Assembly (NCBI GenBank): GCA_038373865.1 | Contig: JAXGGA010000493.1 | Span: 155,499-219,498, forward strand | DNA from: Uloborus plumipes | Taxonomy: Eukaryota; Arthropoda; Arachnida; Araneae; Uloboridae | Direction of reading: 5' to 3' | Length of the DNA stretch: 64,000 nt | Part shown: piece by piece, positions 13,501 to 22,500 of the stretch | Layout of the letters: each line of letters begins with the position of its first letter | Position numbering within the stretch: position 1 is the stretch's first letter | Made by a program: the position numbers and the translations under genes | Notes under the pieces: generated by a model | The model's input: the letters and a program-made list of their open reading frames with translations, nothing else | Database searches by the model: none | What the model was told of the DNA's origin: nothing

Positions 13501-16500
13501 TTTTAGCTAAGTAGTGAATCATAATCATATCAGCTTCTTCATGAGAAACAAAAGCTTATTGAATTCCAACACCAATTTAATCGGAAAAGGATTGGTGACA
13601 GTAACCGTTACACATTGGCTTGCGCATCGAACAGTTTGCTCACAAGAAACTTAATTATTTGCGTCTTATTTGGTAAAACTTTCAGTACGATGTCTCTTTC
13701 AGAAAGTGGAGATTTTTCATTAAGTTGAAAAATACAATCGACATTTTTCTCTTGTGTGACTCGACGTTGTGATGTAGTGCTAAATTTATGGTGTCTCTCA
13801 AGCAGATTGTGTACCGCTAGAATGATTTGTATGTCGTGCTTAATAAGGTTTTCTACACCATCAATACAATCACTCACGCAGCTGGTGTTGCGGGTCAAGA
13901 TACTGCCCACAATGTTGCACATTCAACAAGAATGATAATTTCTGGACGACTCCTACCGCCTACCCTGAAAACTGCTTTAAGTTTTGACCTTAGTGCAGAT
14001 TTCTTTAGACCTCTCTTATTTCAATCATTATCAAATAAAGCAGTAGGATGAGGAGCCAGTTCATGACAAATAATTGCTGTAAGGAGACTTTCCCTTGATA
14101 AATAATTTAAACCATATACCATAATTGTGTCCGGTGTATGATGTGAATCACAGATTTTAGTCTTCTTTGCGGTGAACGTAACCATTGTTTTAACCTTCTT
14201 AATGTTTAGTGGAATCTTTGAGGCCTCATTTTCTCATATAGGGGAGAGTGGTAATGAATGGGCCACTTTTTGGTTTTGAATTTTTGTAATTTTTTCTAAC
14301 ACTTTGTTTTAACTCTAAATTGGTGTTTTAGTTACTTTACTTATCTGGCTACCTAAAAAAGTCATAAAAGCTGGATTAGCACCTGTCCATAATGAATTAT
14401 AATAGAAAATAAAAATTTTGAAATTTGGCCCATTCAACCCCACCTATGGGGTTGAATGGGTCATCAAAGGTAATGAATGGGCCACTCAATGAATTCAATG
14501 AAAACATGTGGATTTAATCTTTTATTTGCTGAATATGACAAAATAAATGTGGCACTTGACATGATGATACAAAATCATACTGATTTAAAATTATATAAAC
14601 ATCAAAACTGATGCAATTAAAATAAAACTGATGAATACCAATTGTAGCAGAAAAATGACTAAGTAATGAGATTGTAAGAAATAAATAACATCAAATATAT
14701 ATAAAAAAATAACAGATAATACACACTATGATTTAACAAAATTTATATATTTCAAAAATAATATTAAAAATCACTTTCAAAAACTTCATGTTCCTTTTCA
14801 AACTTGTCAAAATTCAAAAAAAAATTTTTTTTTAATTTACTAGACATCGGGAATAAGAAATATCTAACTTAAGTTTCCAACAAAGAAAATGAAATTTTAC
14901 TGTGAGGAATATAATATGAAGGAGAGAGGGGGGCTTTTTCAAGCCATGCACTGCGACCAGAGGTCTATTGTACTGTAGGAATATAATATAGATCTGCAAA
15001 TTCTATTTAGAAGTTACTACAAACCTATTTTGACGACAGTAATCTTAATCTATCTATGACAGTCAGTTGTGTTTCATATTAATGCGAAAATCCAAAGAAA
15101 AGGAAGAAAAACAATATTTAGGTGGCCCATTCATTACAATGACATAGTGGCCCATTCAGACCCACCTATACTTTTGGAATACATTTAGGTTTTTTGAGTA
15201 CATTGAATTTAAATAACATCAAAATACATCTTAAGATTAGTTTACAGATATGTAAAGACTAGCTTATACATATGTATGCAGTGAAATACTTGGTACATTT
15301 TAGCTAGGAAATGTTTTACTAAAAAGGGAAAAACTAACTTTTCAGTGAGATTCTTGACCATGCCACTCTAGTCTGAAAATGGCTCAGCGCAAACGAATGA
15401 AAATTGGATGAGTTTAGTAGAACAAATAGCTACATCTATTGGTGGCATCAAAAAAAAAAAAAAATTCATGCAAATACTTTTTCATATTTTGTTAGTGGCC
15501 CATTCATCACCATGGCCCATTCATTACCACTCTCCCCTACATGCCACTGTGATTTGCCAATTTTACCCGAGTCCTCTGCATTTGAAGTTATTAGTTTGCA
15601 ATTCTTGCTAAACTACAACATCGAAAGATTGCACATACCCTTATTTGGGTGAAGTTAATCTGGACAATCCGTAATCGAGTTGAAGGCGAAACACTAAACA
15701 AGCACATTGGACAAATTATCAAACGGTAAGAAGCTTTAATAAATAAAATAACTGAATGTAAAACAAATTTTAAAACTACCAAAAACCGTTTAGGTAATTT
15801 AATTTTAATAGCTTTACTGCATTGGTTACTTTAGTTAAGCGATCAGTTCCATTTCACTGAGATTTAGCTGTTCAATGTTAGAGCTATATTGTTGATTAGT
15901 TTCAGCTCAAAAATAAGTTGGATCAAACTGGAACTGTAATCATTGATCAGAGTAGATTAGTCATCTTAGTGTTTACAAAACATAACAATTTTTAATTAAC
16001 AAGTGTTTTTTGATTTATACATAAAAAAAAGTTAAAATCATAAAGAAATTGTGAATGTGGATGTCATGTCCAAGGGGTCATGCCATAACACCTACAGGCT
16101 CAAAATTTGGTACAAAATTTCTTTTGAACCCATGGGTGTGTGCCTTGGAGCTTCGTTTTTTTTTTCTTTCTCGTTATGTAAAATGAGACAAAAAAGGTAA
16201 AGTTCCATCTTCAAGGCAACAAAGACGAATAAATAAAAATTAATAAATAATGAGTAAATTATAATAAATAAACAAATGAATAAATTAATTAATAATAATG
16301 CAAAATGAATTCACAAATAAAATGAAAAAAAAAAACAAATAATATGGGGAAATAATTATTGTGAGCAATATCAGCAGTAATGCAACTGTTGTAGTGGAAG
16401 AGATAAAATTGTGTGTCATCGATAAATAGAAGTGATCCAGCAATCTTTATGGTCATTAAAACTCAACATGCTCTGTTTAAATTTGTTTTGAAAACTATAA

Positions 16501-19500
16501 AATGTTTATTTTTTCCTAAGAAACATTTTGTTTTCTATCATTGGTTGAGTATAGCTTCTTTTCCTTTGTTTTTGTCATTATAATGTTACCGATCTGTTGT
16601 GTACATTTATTTTTTCATAAAAATAAGAAAATATGAAGTATTTTATTATTGATCCAATTTTTCAGAAAACAATTCATTATGTGATAGTTAAATATAATTA
16701 GCGAAGAAGAGTTTAGTCCGCAGTAAATGGACCTGCATGTGAAAATCAAGGTTGAAATTTTTTTTTATGATCGCCAGTAGCCAGTAGAAGAAGAGTAGAG
16801 TTAAAGGTCGCCTTTACTTTCTGGTTGCCACTTTTTCTTCGAAACAAATTTGTTTTAAATTGCTAATGAACATAAAAAATAACAGTTTAAATAAAGGTTA
16901 ATATAACTAGTTAATGGCACTTAATTTAGTTGGATAATCGAGTTTAATATTTCATTCTTTGAATCTCTGGAGCAGGCCCGTCATTTCGCATTTTTCCAGG
17001 GGGACAAAGGGTATATACACAATGTAAAATTTACCAAAAAATGGCAAAAACCACGTCCACATGTATGCAAATACCTTGATTTCCCAAAGTTGGGGGGGGG
17101 GGGTTGACCCCTGACCCCCCTTAATGACGGGCCTTCTCTGGAGATAGAATAGAGCATTTTTACAAGCGGAGTTGGGGGAATGGCGACAAGATGGCGAATG
17201 ATACTATTATTTTCAGTCGCTATATTTTTTTCCACTAATAATCGCCAAACTACGTGGCGAGTAACGACCTCTGATCTTGGTATTTACCTCCATAATTAGT
17301 TTGAGTCCGTTGGAATCTGTGATGCGGCATTCCTGCTTGGCCTCTCGAAGCAGATTGACGAACCACGTGCAAGGAATCCAAAAGGTGTTAAACTCGGTCG
17401 ACGGAACAGAGTTCAGCATCTCAAGCTCTAATTTTGTCATGAAGCCTGGAAAACATACAACACTGCCCAATTCAGCTTAAACTTATTAGAGACAGTGTAT
17501 AACTGTTTATGTGAGATATTTAGATGAACCTGTTGAACTTATAGTTAAAAGAAATTGAAGCACAGGTAGATAGACAGCGAAGCAGTTGAACCGTGAAGAC
17601 TGAATTTTAACTTTTGGTTCTGGTTTGACAATTTGTTTTCTTTTCCCGTTTTTTTGCAAATTTTTTGTGCTTATTTTCAAATAGGCACGAAAGTACGTAG
17701 TTTAATTTTTAAGGAACATAAACAAATAAATAAATATCTAAGAAAATGAATCAATATTTTAATGTATCATCGAAAAGAACAAGTTTTATTAAAGTAACTC
17801 TTGATTGGAGCTTTTTATGTAATGTTACAAATTTGAAAGACCTTTAGAAAATAATCCCTTTCTTTTTTAATATATTTTTTGTAAATAAAGAAAGTAATTA
17901 ATGCATTAGAGTTTCAAGTTTTTGTTTGTTTCTAAAAATTTTAAAGACAATACTTCAAGCATATTTTCTCATTTAACCCTTTATGCTCCTAAGGACTTAT
18001 AAGTCTCAATTAATATCAAGTCAAACAAAATTGAAAATCTTCCATGAATTCCATCGGGACTTTTAAGTTCTTTCATTTAAACCTTCTTCTAGTGATCAGG
18101 AACGTTGCTCTAACGTTGACTCAAAATGATATGTAAACTGCTACGAATAACAGTAACATCTGTTAGGTAAAATCATGTCTCCTAGTCTAGGAACACAGTT
18201 GTATCTTGCGGAATATGATGTAACCATTTAAACACCCTATACGACAGTTGAAAGCAAAGCATAAAGAGTTACTCTTGTGCACAAAAAATTATTTATTTAG
18301 AATAAATTCCTCTCTCTCTCTCTTTCAAAAAAAAAACAGGTTCTTCCTAGTACGTAGTCCAAATCACTCTAGCCCTGTCACTTCCTCATAAAACTTAGTG
18401 CTAAGCACATCCGCACTAAGGCCCTGATTAATCAATAGGCCAACTAGGCCATGACCTAAAGCCCCCACATTTTATAGGGCCCCAAATGGCTGAAATTGCT
18501 TGTAGTCAATGGCCAAAATTGTTTTATCCACTGCCTAAAATTGCGGAGTACAGGGCCCCCAAAAAAGCATTTGGCCTAGGGCCCAGTAATGTCTTAATCG
18601 GGCCCTAATCCGCACTCAAGAATTACAGTCCTTGCCTCAACTTAATCTTATATCAACTGGACCCAGTCTCCCTTAAGCAAAACTTTGCTGCTTAGAATAA
18701 AAGTAATAACAACAAAAAAGGCGATAAAAATTATTATTATTATAAAAATCAGTGTGATATGATCAGAATAGAGAATAAAAAAAGTTTTGATTATTTTTTA
18801 ACGAAGTACTTACCTGCTTCAACTAGGTGATCTCGTGTTGGGAATCGTCTCTTGACCGCCATACTGATTGAGCGCAACACCAAGACCAATGCTACGTTCA
18901 AGTAACGCATCAGGGTTCTGCGGAGAACTCGACTTGTCTCGTCATAACCCGGAACATAGAGTGCCAGACTGTTCATCAACCTTCGTTAAAAAGAGGGGGG
19001 GGGGGGATTAAATTAACTCTCAAGACTAACGCAATGTTTTCGACAATGTTTACGTGCTCACACATATACACACATTTCCTATTTTTGTGTATTAACACTT
19101 CTAACTAATATTCAAGTACGAAAAATACTTGCGAATCAAGGGCATAATTGAAGGGCTTGGAGGATGAAGGGGCTATGTTACATTTTAAAAATAAACACTC
19201 TGTGCAACGGTAAGCAATGGATACAGGTAAGCAAATAAAACTTGGTAAATCAAAAAGTAGATGTCATTAGACCAATTTCATACGCACACTAACGACAAAA
19301 GAAGAAAACAAAAAAGGTGCAACAACTGCAACAATAAAACTTTAAGCTTTAACTATTCGTTATTTCTGTTTTGTCACATAACCTCTTCATCTCCCAAGCC
19401 CTTCAATTATTATTCTTCATCAAATTGGCATAAGACAATCTCTTAAACAGTAGGATATCGATTGGATGAACTAGATGTACATTCTGATTATATCACAGAG

Positions 19501-22500
19501 AAATATTTAAATTTTTATATATGCAGAGACCTAAATTAAAGGTGCAGTAGGACCTTGCAGGGTTTTGTCTAGATGTGCCTTCTTACTATATGTACGGCAG
19601 AGTCTCTAACTCAGAGGTGGCCAACATTTTTGGGAAACGTGCCACCATCTGTGGAGGAAAAGGTCGGCGTGCCACTTGCAAATTTTTCAACAAGCGGAAA
19701 AATTTTAAAAAGTTAAAAAAGATTATCAATTAATTGACTATGTGATTTTTACTTAAATAGTAAATTTTATCTCGTCTGAGTTACGAATTCAAGGGATGGG
19801 ACATAGCCCCCTCCATAGATGCATGCACCAGTTTTTTGGTACTCTTTGCTTCTATAAGAGGATTTTTGCCTCCAGCTCAGTTACTTCCTATTCCAGACTG
19901 ATAAGTGCCAAAAAGGATGAAACTGACGTTCTTGGATGGAATAACCGAGTTGCCGGCGTAATACACGTGTTTCTGCCTTAGCCCTGGCGTAGGGGTGGTC
20001 ACTTACTGCCTTATAGTTGAAAACATTTCATTATTCAAGTAAGTAATTATGCGAACTCAATTATTTAATTTGAAAATAAAAAAATTCAATCGTTAGATTT
20101 CTGGTGTGGTACGTACTTGTCTGGCCAAGGAATGGCTGTGTACTGGTTCCACCACCTTGTGGCGATGAAGGACACGTAGAAGCCGAGTACGAAACTCAGG
20201 GGAATGAGGTCCATAAATGTTGAGCACAAAAACACAATTTTTTCGAACACCCTAAAAGATAAATTTATTACGTTTTAAGGAAGAAAAAAATAACAGTAAC
20301 TAATACAGACAAATTTTTTGTACACAAAAGGTATTTTTGTGTCAGAAAGAGTATAAAGAAGCACATAATTAAAAACCGTTTCTCAATTTTAGGCTTGATA
20401 ACGTTATTGTCTTGCATTTTAGAACATGCTCTCCAACGGCACTAGCAAAGATATATTTTCGGTACGAAAACAAGGGCGGAGAAGGGGGGGGGGGAGAATT
20501 GCTCTTAGCAACTACAAAGCGTTAACTTAAGTGTAACAAAAAAAAAAAATAAATAAAAAATCATAAGATCGTCAAACTGTCATTTACAACACAAAATATC
20601 AAAATTATTGTATGCAGCTGTTTAGGAGTTTTGAAAGCCATCTTTTTCAAGCAGGGCCGTAACCAGACTACTGTTTCAGAGAGGGTTTTACCAACACATT
20701 TCTTGTGAAATCCATTATTACTATTAAAATCTGTCCGCGTCTGTCTGTCTGTCTGTCTGTCTGTCTGAAGCTTGAACTCCTCAAAAACCGCTAAGCGTAG
20801 AGAATCGAACATAATACCATTCGATTCGAAATTTTCTAAGGAAGACAATAAGACCAACCGCGTAATTGTACGACGTTAATTAGCTGAGATATTAATTAAA
20901 ACGTTAATTAAATTCTTTGCACTTTTAAAATTCCAAGACATTTATTTCTTTCCGTTGCCATTTTAAATTAAAGCGTTAATTAAATTATTGAACTATTTAA
21001 AATTCCGTCTGAAGCTTGAACTCCTCAAAAACCGCTGAGCGTAAAGAATCAAACATAATACCATTCGATTCGAAATTTTCTAAGGAAGACAATAAGACCA
21101 ACCGCGTAATTGTACGACGTTAAATAGCTGAGATACTAATTAAAACGTTAATTAAATTCTTTGCACTTTTAAAATTCCAAGACATTTATTTCTTTCAGTT
21201 GCCATTTTAAATTAAAGCGTTTATTAAATTATTGCACTATTTTAAATTCCAAAATTTTATTTCTTACCGTTGCCATTTTAAATTAAAGCGTTAATTAAAT
21301 TATTGAACTATTTAAAATTCCAGGACATTTATTTCTTACCGTTGCCATTTTGAATTAAAACGTTAATTAATTGTTGAACTATTTAAAATTCCAAGACTGT
21401 TATTTCTTACCGTTGCCATTTTGAATTAAAACGTTAATTAAATTATTGAACTATTTAAAATTACAAGAGATTTATTTCTTTCAGTCGCCGTTTTAAATTA
21501 AAGCGTTAATTAAATTATTACACTATTTTAAATTCCAAGACTTTTATTTCTTACCGTTGCCATTTTGAATTAAAACGTTAATTAAATTATAGAACTATTT
21601 GAAATTCCAAGACTTTTATTTCTTTCCGTAGCCATTTTAAATTAAAGCGTTAATTAAATAGTTGAACTATTTAAAATTCCAAGACTTTTATTTCTTACCG
21701 TTGCCATTTTGAATCAAAACGTTAATTAAATTATTGAACTATTTAAAATTCCAAGATATTTATTTCTTTCCGTTGCGATTTTAAATTAAAACGTTAACTA
21801 AATTATTGAACTATTTAAAATTCCAAGATATGTATTTCTTTCCGTTGCGATTTTAAATTAAAACGTTAACTAAATTGAACTTTTTAAAATGAACGAGTGT
21901 TATTTTTTTCCATTGTCATTTTGAATACGTGTTATAACAAAGTTCTAACAATTGTTTTTATTCTAATTATTAATGACATATTTTTTCTCTGGTACTATTT
22001 TGAAAATGTGTTTTTAAATAAAATTGCAATTGCTGTTTTTAGAAGGAACTTTTTTGGCTGCGATCCAAATATTAAAAGAACTTTTTCGTTTAGAATTTTG
22101 CAATTAATTTTACATTAAGAAAGCGGTTTGGAAATAATTGTTTTTGATAAGGAATCTTATTTGTTATTTAGGGAGAGTGCTAAGTATGCACTACTTGACA
22201 TCGTCTTTATTTTTGAGGAAGCATGTGTAAATAATTTGATTGATTCTTTGATGCAGGAAAGGTTTTTAGTGAGCTGCTTAAACGGGGAGTAGTTTGTTAA
22301 ACTTTTCTTTGGTACTTTAAAGGCGAGCCGCCTTGGCGGCGAGTAGTTTATTGAAATTTTCCTCGCTACTATAAAGGCTAGCCGCCTTGGTGGCGAGTAG
22401 TTTGTTGAAACTTTCCTCGCTACTTTAAAGGCGAGTCGCCTTGGTGGCGAGTAGTTTTCTCAAACTGCCTTCACTACATTAAAGCCCGTGCAACGCCGGG

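Larger units (their letters stand above)
12151..15711. mobile_element. DNA transposon with ~130-bp TIRs, split by two later insertions
   Basis: The left end (12151 onward: TCCAATGTGTTTGTTTAGTG) is inverted at 15711 (GCACATTGGA…). The match continues through CGCCTTCAACTC and GGGTATGTGCAATC. It resumes only after the Penelope-like insertion, at 13283 (GTTGTAGTTTTTTGGC), proving the TIR was continuous before that insertion. Removing both insertions leaves about 1.24 kb. The outer target duplication was not identified. Confidence 0.75.
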
